DNA from: a virus
IMG/VR virus record: IMGVR_UViG_3300020172_003342
Span: 1-36,852 of that record
Length of the DNA: 36,852 nucleotides
Direction: 5' to 3' (one strand)
Part shown: one piece after another, positions 27,570 through 35,887 of the stretch
Numbering within the stretch: position 1 is the first letter of the stretch
How the letters are laid out: each line of letters opens with the position of its first letter
The notes under the pieces: generated by a model
What the model was told of the DNA's origin: nothing
The model's database searches: none
What the model saw: only the letters and a program-made list of their open reading frames with translations
Position numbers and translations under genes: made by a program

Positions 27570-29782
27570 TAAAAATCCCACAATTTTGTAATATCATTCA
27601 ACAGACCAGATATCCCAGTACTAGTGTTAAATGTTTGATCTGGTGTTGCTTCTTGCTTGCTTTCTTGAAGAGGCATACGTTGTCCTTTTAATGTTTGCAC
27701 AAATTCACCACCTTTAAATGTACTATTTACGGTTAGCACTTTATACATTCCACTATATTGCATCACTGGTGCTGTTTTTGATTTACCACCAAAATCATAC
27801 ATACCAGATTGTTGATTAATATCAATAGGTGTTCTAAAATTGACACCAATAACAACTTCACCATTTTGGTAATTAACAGAACCATCCTCATTCAAGTTCA
27901 TATACTGGGTAGGTTTAGAAGTATAATTCCCCATACCACTTTGTACAATATAATACGGATCTCCAATTATTGTCATGTCTAGTTCAATCAAATCCATCCC
28001 GCGAGTTACTGCATCCATGAATAATCGGCCAGCTCTGGTAGATTCAGTTTCTACACCACCACCACCTTTTTTATCTGTACCGGTTATTGTTCCAATATAC
28101 TTTACAATAGTTGGTATTACGCCAAGTTCCTTACTCGGTGCATTGCCTTTTCCTAACATTAAGCTAGCAGATTGTTGTTCAGATTTTCCACTCATTTCGG
28201 CTGCTTGTTTTACATCTTGTGATTTCCTACCACCATCAACTGCCATAACCGAAGAAAATCCATTGTTAATTTTTATTTCAAAATTTTTAATATCAACATT
28301 TTTACCAGTGTATATGTAATTATATTCTTTAACTACTTGTTTTTTTAGATTATCATATCCAGGTGGTTTGGTATTAGGTGGCATCATATTACCAGCATGA
28401 GCATTATACGGTACTACTCTATATACGTATAATTTTGGCTTTACACCCTGTTCAGGTGTTTCTTTTGAACCTAAATTATATGTTTGTACATCAATTCTCC
28501 ATACAGTACGATATCCTTCTGCGGTTAAATTGGCAGCATTTAAGGTTTCTTTTACAAAATCACTTTGTAATATCACTTGATTTATTGCATTGGGAATATC
28601 AGTATTCTGTGCAAATTTGAAATCACTTTCTTTTACATCAATAGTGTTCTTCGCTCTTATAAATCCACCTGATTTTTCATCATATACTGCATTTTCTTTC
28701 CCAATAGGCGTAGTTCCTGTTCTATATTCACTAAATCCAGAACTTGCTTTTCCTATTACATTACAATCTTTTGAATCTTGTACTAACGATTGATTTACTG
28801 TACTTCTAGTCACTCCTAATTTTTTAAATATCGAACTTTCTGAACTATTACCAGGATCAGTTACTGCTGATGAATTATTTTCTTTTTTTGATGAATTGTT
28901 ATTCGCTGATGATGAAACATCCTGCGGAAATAATATTAATATTTCATCTGCTACACTAACCAATTTTTGTTCAACTAATTGTTTATACCGCTGATTAACA
29001 ACTGATTGTAAACTTTTTTCACCAGTTTGTAATATTTCCTGTACTGTCTTACCTTTAATTGCTATTTCACTTTTAAATTTAGAAACATTGTCAGTCAAGG
29101 CAGCTTGATTATGCGGCATTGCTTCACACATATAAATACTACCAGATTCCGTAACCGTCATCGTAATATCAGTAAAGATAAATGGAATTCTTTTACTAGT
29201 ATTTTGTATACTATCAATTTGCCCTGTTTCTTTATTACCTTTAAAATCAATAGATAATAAAAATGGTGCATCACGCCAATTATCATGTCCTAATTCTTGA
29301 GCAAGTTGCTGAACTGAAATAATAAACAATCCCATACTATATGGTTCAGTTATTTTGAATCTAATCTTACTTACGTTAGTATTAAATCCTTTCATAAAAC
29401 CAATAATACTTTCTAATTCAACATCATCAATGAAAAAATCAAATCTACCATATGGTGTATTAACCCTATTAGAAGGATCTGCATTCGCAGATTTACATAT
29501 TAATGGTAATCGTTTTCCAGAAAGATATGTGGTGTCTGGATTGTGTAAGTCATCATCTGTTAACCCAGCAATACCAAGAGTATATGTATATGATGCATAT
29601 GCAAATAATGGGTTTGGTAATGGAAACTTTTGTTCTGGAATTTTAGTAAATATTGAACCAATTGATTTTAATTCACCTGATATCATATCAGTTATAGATG
29701 ATAAACCATTAACTGGTACTATTTCTGTTATTTTTTTAGCTAATGATATACCAGCAGTTGTTGCACCTATTATATCTGTCAT
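27569..29782 (-). CDS. Baseplate hub protein (gp27-position)
   Basis: A 737-aa protein lying between gp53 and the gp5-like spike, where a hub subunit is expected. Residues 1-50 are hydrophobic and flexible; 60-285 form a mixed domain (FFIDDVELESIIGFMKG, PYSMGLFIISVQQLAQELG, PFIFTDITMTVTESG). A disordered serine/asparagine linker occupies about 289-317. The C-terminal half is beta-rich (YRTVWRIDVQTYNLG, DLIELDMTIIGDPYYIVQSG, YSGMYKVLTVNSTFKGGEF), which fits hub proteins that grip the spike. T4 gp27 has about 390 residues, so this is much larger and direct homology is not proven by eye. AGGAT precedes the ATG, and the stop overlaps the next start. Confidence 0.75.
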   Translation of the reverse strand: MTDIIGATTAGISLAKKITEIVPVNGLSSITDMISGELKSIGSIFTKIPEQKFPLPNPLFAYASYTYTLGIAGLTDDDLHNPDTTYLSGKRLPLICKSANADPSNRVNTPYGRFDFFIDDVELESIIGFMKGFNTNVSKIRFKITEPYSMGLFIISVQQLAQELGHDNWRDAPFLLSIDFKGNKETGQIDSIQNTSKRIPFIFTDITMTVTESGSIYMCEAMPHNQAALTDNVSKFKSEIAIKGKTVQEILQTGEKSLQSVVNQRYKQLVEQKLVSVADEILILFPQDVSSSANNNSSKKENNSSAVTDPGNSSESSIFKKLGVTRSTVNQSLVQDSKDCNVIGKASSGFSEYRTGTTPIGKENAVYDEKSGGFIRAKNTIDVKESDFKFAQNTDIPNAINQVILQSDFVKETLNAANLTAEGYRTVWRIDVQTYNLGSKETPEQGVKPKLYVYRVVPYNAHAGNMMPPNTKPPGYDNLKKQVVKEYNYIYTGKNVDIKNFEIKINNGFSSVMAVDGGRKSQDVKQAAEMSGKSEQQSASLMLGKGNAPSKELGVIPTIVKYIGTITGTDKKGGGGVETESTRAGRLFMDAVTRGMDLIELDMTIIGDPYYIVQSGMGNYTSKPTQYMNLNEDGSVNYQNGEVVIGVNFRTPIDINQQSGMYDFGGKSKTAPVMQYSGMYKVLTVNSTFKGGEFVQTLKGQRMPLQESKQEATPDQTFNTSTGISGLLNDITKLWDF

Positions 29783-29783
29783 T

Positions 29784-30086
29784 TTATAATCCTAATACCG
29801 TTCTTAAACTACTATTTTTTGGTATGTAAATATTTTTACCTGGTATGAAATCAAAAATAGGATCTTGCAATACATCCAAATTTCGTTGAATGAATACCCA
29901 CCATAAACTCGCATCTCCATAAATATCAAATGCCAATAAATCTGGTCGATATGTATACTGAGATTCAATCGTATATAAAAAATCATCAACTTCCGCACTA
30001 ACCGGTCTAATAGTTAGTATATCTAAATAATTTTGTTTAGTCGATGTATTATACCATGGACTTGTATTTGAATAAATTGCTGACAT
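29784..30086 (-). CDS. 53: Baseplate wedge protein, gp53-like (short)
   Basis: A 100-aa protein. The core DLLAFDIYGDASLWWVFIQR followed by PIFDFIPGKNIYIP is typical of gp53 and the LysM-like fold: a small wedge component that in T4 stabilises the hexameric baseplate. T4 gp53 has about 196 residues, so only the core is present. The ATG overlaps the stop of the tube-cap gene (TAATG), and GTGGGG stands upstream. It is followed after one base by the hub gene. Confidence 0.82.
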   Translation of the reverse strand: MSAIYSNTSPWYNTSTKQNYLDILTIRPVSAEVDDFLYTIESQYTYRPDLLAFDIYGDASLWWVFIQRNLDVLQDPIFDFIPGKNIYIPKNSSLRTVLGL

Positions 30087-31087
30087 TATACATACCCCAC
30101 TGAATTATTTAAATATCCACCAGAAACAAACCTGTCTAAACTAAATTTACGTGCGCTATCTCTACTATACACTGGTTGTAATTGAACAGTGAATGTACTT
30201 CTAGTAGGAACATGTGTTACCCCATCATTTGTAGTTCCACCAATTCCCAACGATCCTAGTACACCAGCGGTTTGACCAACTACACCTAACCCTTCAGAAA
30301 TAGTATTTGATAATCCAGATAATCCAGAAACTGCACCACCCAATGTATCAGACAAACTTCCAAGAGAATCAGCAATTCCAGCAATTTCACCAGCCAAACT
30401 ACCTACAACATTACATCCAATATAATCACATTCAGCATTTAATTGTACATCAATTTTAGTTACTACTACCGGGATATTCTTAAAAACATAATTTCCATAG
30501 CCATTTAAATAAATGATCGGAGGTGGATTACCAGCTTTTGGATCATTACCTGTAAACATTTTAGTTAAAGATCTTAAATAATGTAATGCTGCAATCCAAT
30601 ACAAGGCTTGTGTTGAGTCTTCAACATTCATAGGAGCAATAATTTGTATTTGCCCTGGATCACTATTTCTATATGATCTAAATGTATAATTTGTATGTAC
30701 AGTTTGAATAGTTGAATATGTTGCTGAATTTGATATAGTAATTTGTGGTGTATATGGGAAAATCAACCCACCTGCTTCCTTTAATGGTGCCAAGACAGGA
30801 CTGGATTTAAATGTTATCCAATTAGCAAGACTCAATCTTACTCTCCAATCATCTGAGTTTGCATCACCACCAAATGAAGAAACAGCAGACATTAAATCAC
30901 CGACTGCTTCACCGGCGGCTGGAATGTTAACACTTCGTATTGCGCTTAAAACACCACCAGAACTATATGATGATGATAACGCAGCTTTTAAGTTTTGTGC
31001 TGTATTAACAGACGATCCAATTGAACCAATAGCATTTTGTGCAGCAGATATGTTCGATTGTAAACTTTGTCCTAGATTAATTGACAT
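30086..31087 (-). CDS. Baseplate tail-tube cap/initiator protein (gp48/gp54-type)
   Basis: A 333-aa protein, close to T4 gp54 (~320) and gp48 (~364). The central beta part (LIFPYTPQITISNSATYSTI, HTNYTFRSYRNSDPGQIQII, residues ~107-155, then ALYWIAALHYLRSLTKMF) is typical of the proteins that cap the baseplate dome and start tail-tube polymerisation. The N-terminus is alanine/serine-rich, and residues ~228-285 form a glycine/serine/leucine-rich low-complexity stretch. It is the first gene of the leftward block, with AAAAGGA eight bases before the ATG, and is divergent from gp55. I cannot decide between gp48 and gp54; only one such gene is in the window. Confidence 0.83.
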   Translation of the reverse strand: MSINLGQSLQSNISAAQNAIGSIGSSVNTAQNLKAALSSSYSSGGVLSAIRSVNIPAAGEAVGDLMSAVSSFGGDANSDDWRVRLSLANWITFKSSPVLAPLKEAGGLIFPYTPQITISNSATYSTIQTVHTNYTFRSYRNSDPGQIQIIAPMNVEDSTQALYWIAALHYLRSLTKMFTGNDPKAGNPPPIIYLNGYGNYVFKNIPVVVTKIDVQLNAECDYIGCNVVGSLAGEIAGIADSLGSLSDTLGGAVSGLSGLSNTISEGLGVVGQTAGVLGSLGIGGTTNDGVTHVPTRSTFTVQLQPVYSRDSARKFSLDRFVSGGYLNNSVGYV

Positions 31088-31109
31088 GATTTTTTCCTTT
31101 TCATACCTT

Positions 31110-31117
31110 TATTTAGT
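31110..31117 (-). promoter_or_regulatory. Weak late-promoter candidate upstream of the tube-cap gene
   Basis: The minus strand reads ACTAAATA, one mismatch from NATAAATA, 23 bases before the ATG at 31087. It abuts the -35 box of the rightward sigma-70 promoter, so the two start sites could not be used freely at the same time. Included because the virion block needs a promoter here and no better match is visible. Confidence 0.3.
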
Positions 31118-31145
31118 TGACAAAAACATCAGATTATGCTATAAT
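31117..31145 (+). promoter_or_regulatory. Perfect-consensus sigma-70 promoter for gp55-gp47-gp46
   Basis: TTGACA at 31117-31122, a 17-base spacer, and TATAAT at 31140-31145. Transcription should start near 31152 and leave an 18-base leader that contains AAGGA before the gp55 ATG at 31170. This predicts strong transcription by unmodified host polymerase. Confidence 0.9.
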
Positions 31146-31169
31146 CCAATAGATATAAGGATATATTCA

Positions 31170-32000
31170 ATGACAACCACCCCTAAAAACTATCTTAACA
31201 ACAAGGACATGTTACTAGAGATTCACAGATCAAAATCATCTTACTGTAGCTTTGTTGACAAAAGCTATCACCAATATGACATAATTTTACCTAGCTTAGA
31301 TAAAATTAACGTTCGGACAATCGCTGAAGCAAAAAGAAATAGAGCTAAACGGCTTTCAGAAGCTGATTATGCTTCTAGAAAAGCATCAGGTGAAAAAGTA
31401 AAATTAATAGATTGTGAAATAAACTATAAAAAGATATTAAAAACGGATTTAATATTCAGAATTATGTCATATGATCACATCCCGACAGAACATGGTCGTA
31501 AAAAAAATCCAAAATCAGAAGCAGATAAAAGAGCTAAAGTTAACTTCAAACCTTTCCAACATTGGAAATTTGATGAAGATGATAATCTAATCTGTGTTGG
31601 TAAAAGTCATTGGAAAGGTGATTTGGAAACTGGATACTTTGATAAAAATGCTGGAAAAATTACAGATACGTTAGCAAGAATGATGCTAAAATTATGTGAA
31701 AGATATGCTACTCGTGGTAACGTGAGAGGATATACTTATAATGATGAAATGAGAGGTCAAGCAATTTTACAATTGACCCAAATTGGACTTCAATTCGATG
31801 AATCGAAATCTGATAACCCGTTTGCTTATTTTACAGCAGCGGTTACCAACTCTTTTGTTAGAGTTATTAATATTGAAAAACGGAACCAAAACATCAGAGA
31901 TGATATTTTGGAAATGAATGGACTAAATCCATCGTTTACTCGTACTAATTCCGGTGATTTTGAAGCCGGTGAAAGACGATATAACGATGATCACGATTAA
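31170..32000 (+). CDS. 55: Late-transcription sigma factor gp55
   Basis: A sigma-like protein that directs host RNA polymerase to short late -10 boxes, in T4 with the sliding clamp. The frame is open from 30924, but the ATG at 31170 (276 aa) is chosen because it follows the promoter and AAGGA. The start KNYLNNKDMLLEIHRSK is typical of the family. Residues ~170-245 hold the sigma region 2-like helices (LARMMLKLCERYATRGNVRG, DEMRGQAILQLTQIG, NPFAYFTAAVTNSFVRVINI). T4 gp55 has 185 residues; the excess here is a lysine-rich insert at about residues 30-140, before the core. The C-terminus is acidic. It heads the operon with gp47 and gp46, the same relative order as in T4. Confidence 0.9.
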   Translation: MTTTPKNYLNNKDMLLEIHRSKSSYCSFVDKSYHQYDIILPSLDKINVRTIAEAKRNRAKRLSEADYASRKASGEKVKLIDCEINYKKILKTDLIFRIMSYDHIPTEHGRKKNPKSEADKRAKVNFKPFQHWKFDEDDNLICVGKSHWKGDLETGYFDKNAGKITDTLARMMLKLCERYATRGNVRGYTYNDEMRGQAILQLTQIGLQFDESKSDNPFAYFTAAVTNSFVRVINIEKRNQNIRDDILEMNGLNPSFTRTNSGDFEAGERRYNDDHD

Positions 32001-32009
32001 AAGGATTTA

Positions 32010-33023
32010 ATGAATAATTTATTTAAAAAAGTGGCTGTCTTTACCGACATCCACTTTGGATTAAAAAGTAATAGCAATGTTCACAACCAAGATTGCGAAG
32101 ATTTTATTGATTGGTATATTGAAAAAGCAACATCGGAAGGATGCGATACCGGTATCTTTATGGGGGATTGGCATCATAATCGTAATAGCTTAAACATTAC
32201 AACAATGGATGCTAGTCTAAGATCACTCGAAAAACTAGGAAAAGCATTTGAACAATTTTTCTTTTTTCCAGGTAATCACGATTTATATTACAAGGATAAA
32301 CGTGATATCCATTCTGTAGAATTTGGAAAATATATTCCAGGAATTACAGTAGTCCATCATCCACAAACCATCGGTAATGTTACTTTATGCCCTTGGTTGG
32401 TAGGTGATGAATGGAAATCAATCGGTAAAAAAGGTGGGAAATATATTTTCGGGCATTTTGAACTACCATCATTCTTTATGAATGCAATGGTGCAAATGCC
32501 AGATCATGGTGAAATAAGTTTGGAACAATTCCAAAATTATGAACTTGGATTTAGTGGTCATTTTCATAAAAGACAAAACCGTGGTAATATGCACTATATC
32601 GGTAATGCGTTTCCACATAACTACGCAGATACATGGGATGATGATCGCGGAATGATGATCCTCGCTTGGGATGGTCAACCAGAATATCATGCATGGCCCA
32701 ACCAACCAACGTTTAGAACTGTTAAACTCAGTCAACTAATTGACGATGCTGATAAAATTCTAAAACCAAAACAGCATTTACGAGTCACCTTAGATATTGA
32801 TATCAGTTTTGAAGAAGCCAGTTTTATTAAAGAAAAATATATTGGTGATTATAGACTTCGTGAATTAACATTAATTGCTGAGAAAAAAGCAGTTGAAATC
32901 AATACAGATATCGATGTCCAAGCATTTGAAAGTATTGATACAATAGTAGCAAACCAAATCGTGAGTATCGAATCTGATACTTTTAACAAAAACACTTTAT
33001 TAGACATTTATAACGGATTATGA
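32010..33023 (+). CDS. 47: Recombination endonuclease subunit gp47 (Mre11/SbcD-like)
   Basis: A 337-aa metallophosphoesterase, nearly the same length as T4 gp47 (339). All metal-binding motifs are visible: TDIHFG (D13, H15), MGDWHHNR (D53), PGNHD (88-91), FGHF (148-150) and SGHFHKR (183-188). With gp46 it forms the complex that resects DNA ends for recombination-dependent replication and host DNA breakdown. AAAAGGA lies just before the ATG, nine bases after gp55 stops. Its stop overlaps the gp46 start (ATGA), so the two subunits are probably translated together. Confidence 0.96.
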   Translation: MNNLFKKVAVFTDIHFGLKSNSNVHNQDCEDFIDWYIEKATSEGCDTGIFMGDWHHNRNSLNITTMDASLRSLEKLGKAFEQFFFFPGNHDLYYKDKRDIHSVEFGKYIPGITVVHHPQTIGNVTLCPWLVGDEWKSIGKKGGKYIFGHFELPSFFMNAMVQMPDHGEISLEQFQNYELGFSGHFHKRQNRGNMHYIGNAFPHNYADTWDDDRGMMILAWDGQPEYHAWPNQPTFRTVKLSQLIDDADKILKPKQHLRVTLDIDISFEEASFIKEKYIGDYRLRELTLIAEKKAVEINTDIDVQAFESIDTIVANQIVSIESDTFNKNTLLDIYNGL

Positions 33024-34795
33024 GTATAACCATTAAGGAATTAACCGTCAAGAATTTTATGAGCGTAGGGAATCAAACCCAAGCTGTAAATTTCACTGCA
33101 GAAAATCTAACTCTTGTATTAGGTGAAAACCTAGATCAAGGTGGTGATGATTCTGGGTCAAGAAACGGAACTGGCAAAACAACGATTGTCAATGCATTAA
33201 GTTTTGCATTATATGGTGTTGCACTTACTAATATCAAGAAAGATAATTTAATCAATAAAATCAACAATAAAAATATGTTGGTTACATTAACATTATCCAA
33301 GGATGGTATTGATTATAAAATTGAACGTGGTAGAAAACCAGCTATCTTTAATTTTATTAATGTAAGTGATCCCATAAAGAATCAGGAAAGTGATAGTCAA
33401 GGTGAATCAAAGGATACCCAAGAAGATATTAATGAATTATTAGGAATGAGTCATGATATGTTCAAACATATTTTAGCACTCAATACTTATTCTGAACCAT
33501 TTTTATCAATGAGAGCAGGTGATCAACGCGCTATTATTGAGCAATTATTAGGGATAACCTTGTTAAGTGAGAAAGCAGAGGCTCTTAGTAAAGAAATCAA
33601 AAAAACCAAGGAGTTAATTTTTCAAGAAAAAGCAAATCTCGATGCTACACAAAAAGCAAATGAAAGAATTCAACAAAGCATTGATACATTGGTGATGAGT
33701 CAACGTGCGTGGAATGCTAAACATAATTCAGATTTAGAAAAAATTGCTAAATCAATTGTTGAATTAGAAGGACTTGATATAGAAAATGAAATTCAAGCAC
33801 ATGCTGCTTTAAAAATTCATGATGAAAAATCAACAGAATTGAAAAGCTTTAATAAAGAGTTAGCAACATTAGATACAGCGCTAGGACAAGCAACCAAAAC
33901 TTTAACAAAATATGTAAATGATTCTGAAACATTATCATCAAACAAGTGTCCTACATGTGAACAAGAACTACATGACCATAAACATGCTGAAATGTTAAAA
34001 ACAGCAACCGATAACGTCATAGAAGCACAACGATACCATGATAAAGTATCAGCCGATTGGACTAGAACATATGACGCAATCTGCCATCTAGGTGATATAG
34101 GAGTTAAACCTAGTACATTTTATGATACAGTAGAAGAAGCACTTAGACATCAAAATAACTTGACCACTTTAACCACTCAATTAAATTCAAAAGCAGTTGA
34201 AGTTAATCCATACGATGATCAAATTATTGAATTGAAAAGTGAAGCATTACAAGTTATAAATTGGGATATCATCAATGACTTGAATAAACTTAAAGATCAC
34301 CAAGAATTTTTACAAAAGCTACTGACTAATAAAGATAGTTTTATTCGTAAAAAAATCATTGATCAAAATTTAGCTTATTTGAATAACAGATTAACTTATT
34401 ATCTAGATAAAATGGGATTACCACATACGGTAATATTCCAAAATGATTTATCAGTTGAAATTACTCAACTTGGTCAAGAATTAGACTTCTTTAATCTCAG
34501 TCGTGGGGAAATGACACGGGTGACATTGGGGTTAAGTTTTGCATTCCGCGATGTTTATGAAAGTTTATATTCATCAATTAACCTAATATTCATTGATGAA
34601 TTAGTTGACAATGGATTAGATACAAATGGTGTGGAAAATGCCATTGGAATTATGAAAAAATTTGCAAGAGAAAGAAGTAAAAATGTATTCTTGATCAGTC
34701 ATAAAGATGAGTTAGCAAGTAGAGTTAATAATATATTAAAAGTATCAAAAGAAAATGGATTCACATCTTATCAATATCCAGAATATAAAGAATAA
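33020..34795 (+). CDS. 46: Recombination endonuclease subunit gp46 (Rad50/SbcC-like ATPase)
   Basis: A 591-aa SMC-type ATPase, slightly longer than T4 gp46 (~560). Seen: Walker A SRNGTGKTT (residues 47-55); long coiled coils at ~185-300 and ~320-450; a zinc hook CPTC at 310-313 between them; the ABC signature NLSRGE near 492-497; Walker B LIFIDELVDNGLD (522-534); and the H-loop SHKDE (H561). The zinc hook joins two coiled coils, and the ATPase heads control the gp47 nuclease. It starts within the gp47 stop. Its last 41 bases overlap the homing endonuclease frame, so that insertion lies right against its 3' end. Confidence 0.96.
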   Translation: MSITIKELTVKNFMSVGNQTQAVNFTAENLTLVLGENLDQGGDDSGSRNGTGKTTIVNALSFALYGVALTNIKKDNLINKINNKNMLVTLTLSKDGIDYKIERGRKPAIFNFINVSDPIKNQESDSQGESKDTQEDINELLGMSHDMFKHILALNTYSEPFLSMRAGDQRAIIEQLLGITLLSEKAEALSKEIKKTKELIFQEKANLDATQKANERIQQSIDTLVMSQRAWNAKHNSDLEKIAKSIVELEGLDIENEIQAHAALKIHDEKSTELKSFNKELATLDTALGQATKTLTKYVNDSETLSSNKCPTCEQELHDHKHAEMLKTATDNVIEAQRYHDKVSADWTRTYDAICHLGDIGVKPSTFYDTVEEALRHQNNLTTLTTQLNSKAVEVNPYDDQIIELKSEALQVINWDIINDLNKLKDHQEFLQKLLTNKDSFIRKKIIDQNLAYLNNRLTYYLDKMGLPHTVIFQNDLSVEITQLGQELDFFNLSRGEMTRVTLGLSFAFRDVYESLYSSINLIFIDELVDNGLDTNGVENAIGIMKKFARERSKNVFLISHKDELASRVNNILKVSKENGFTSYQYPEYKE

Positions 34796-35471
34796 TACTA
34801 TTCCATACTTATATAAGTGGACTCAGCTATCCACTGGTATGTGGTATATAGGTTCGAAAACGCAGAAGGGTTGGTCACCAGCCCTTCATGAGAAATATAT
34901 ATGTTCTAGTAAAATTGTTAAACCAATGATTTTAGAAAACAGAGATGATTGGAAATATGAAATATTAGTCATAGGGGAAGCATCTTATATACGAAAACTA
35001 GAAACAAAATATCTAGTAATTCTAGATGCAAAAAATAACAGTAACAGTTATAACCGAAGTAATGCTGCTTTCGATCCAGGAAATAAATTAGGAATGAAAG
35101 AATCACTAATTACGCGAAATAAAAAAAGCATAGCTAGATTAGGTGATAAAAATCCAATGTATGGAAAGACTGGTGAAATTTCACCGCATTACGGTAAGAA
35201 ACATTCAGTTGAAACAAAGGCAAAGCAAAGTATTGGTATTAAAAACTATGCAATCAATAGACCAATAGAACATAATAAAAAAATTGCAGAAGCATTGAAA
35301 GGAAATCCAAAAGTTGGTCTTAAAAAAGAAAAGAATCCGTCTTTTGGAAAACCATGGGTTGCTGAACATCTAAAAGATATACCACCTAAAACGTGTGAAT
35401 ACTGTAATAAAACTGTTTCAATAGGAAATTATTCTAGATGGCATGGTGAACAATGTAAATTAAAAAAATAA
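34755..35471 (+). CDS. GIY-YIG homing endonuclease with NUMOD3 repeats and zinc finger
   Basis: A 238-aa free-standing homing endonuclease. The N-terminal nuclease domain shows YLYKWTQ (18-24) and WYIGSK (30-35) as the GIY and YIG strands, and a conserved acidic site in RKLETKYL (E83). DNA-binding parts follow: NUMOD3-type motifs NPMYGKTG and SPHYGKKHS at 133-151, and NPSFGKPW at 194-201, then a zinc finger with C214, C217, H230 and C234 (RWHGEQC). The residue after YIGS is Lys where many relatives have Arg, so activity is uncertain. The ATG lies inside gp46 (41-base overlap) and has only a weak purine-rich site. There is no sign of an intron. A strong terminator follows. Confidence 0.88.
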   Translation: MDSHLINIQNIKNNTIPYLYKWTQLSTGMWYIGSKTQKGWSPALHEKYICSSKIVKPMILENRDDWKYEILVIGEASYIRKLETKYLVILDAKNNSNSYNRSNAAFDPGNKLGMKESLITRNKKSIARLGDKNPMYGKTGEISPHYGKKHSVETKAKQSIGIKNYAINRPIEHNKKIAEALKGNPKVGLKKEKNPSFGKPWVAEHLKDIPPKTCEYCNKTVSIGNYSRWHGEQCKLKK

Positions 35472-35484
35472 TTTAAAATATATT

Positions 35485-35514
35485 AAAATAGGGCTTGACA
35501 AGCCCTATTTTTTT
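35485..35514 (+). terminator. Rho-independent terminator after the gp55-46-endonuclease operon
   Basis: A perfect 12-base stem (AAAATAGGGCTT with AAGCCCTATTTT, 35485-35496 and 35500-35511), a three-base loop GAC, and a run of seven T at 35508-35514. It lies 14 bases after the endonuclease stop. The -35 box of the next promoter is inside it. Confidence 0.92.
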
Positions 35515-35523
35515 GTGTATAAT
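35495..35523 (+). promoter_or_regulatory. Perfect-consensus sigma-70 promoter embedded in the terminator
   Basis: TTGACA at 35495-35500, a 17-base spacer containing the terminator T-run, and TATAAT at 35518-35523. The expected start point, about seven to eight bases downstream, falls at 35530-35531, on the ATG of the next gene. Confidence 0.88.
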
Positions 35524-35530
35524 ATGTGTC

Positions 35531-35884
35531 ATGGGTAGAAAAGTTGAACCGAAACAAGATTACGCACCGAGAGTTTATAGTTGGCAATTGGATCAAATTC
35601 CAACTGACGATGAAATTCACGATAACCTAATTCATGCTTTCCAACAATACTATAAAGCTAATTTGCATTGGACACAAGCTGGTACTAAACGAGCTGGTCA
35701 AGATGCCAGATATTGGTTAAATGAGATTAATATTCTGTCTAAACAACAACGTAAAGTTATTTTAGAATGGATTAATAAAATTAAAGATAAAACCAATAAA
35801 GATAGAAATTTCAAATCAACTACTAGAAAACAACGTAAACTTTTACAGATTCAAGGTAGAGTGAACCCATCAGAAGATAACTAA
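35531..35884 (+). CDS. Small basic protein of unknown function, probably from a leaderless mRNA
   Basis: I do not recognise this family. The frame is open from 35495, but codons before 35531 lie within the terminator and promoter, so I take the ATG at 35531 (MGRKVEPKQDYAPRVYSW, 117 aa). No ribosome site precedes it, and the predicted start point coincides with the ATG. The protein is soluble and rich in Lys, Arg and Gln, with aromatic motifs (QQYYKANLHWTQAGTKRAGQ, then ARYWLNEI) and a strongly basic C-terminal third (KDKTNKDRNFKSTTRKQRKL), which suggests nucleic-acid binding. It ends three bases before the nuclease gene, so the two probably work in one operon. Confidence 0.75.
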   Translation: MGRKVEPKQDYAPRVYSWQLDQIPTDDEIHDNLIHAFQQYYKANLHWTQAGTKRAGQDARYWLNEINILSKQQRKVILEWINKIKDKTNKDRNFKSTTRKQRKLLQIQGRVNPSEDN

Positions 35885-35887
35885 CTG

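Noticed and set aside
27569-27581. Upstream GTG start for the spike protein (four extra residues)
   Set aside because: The ATG at 27569 overlaps the previous stop as TAATG, the pattern used at three other junctions of this block.
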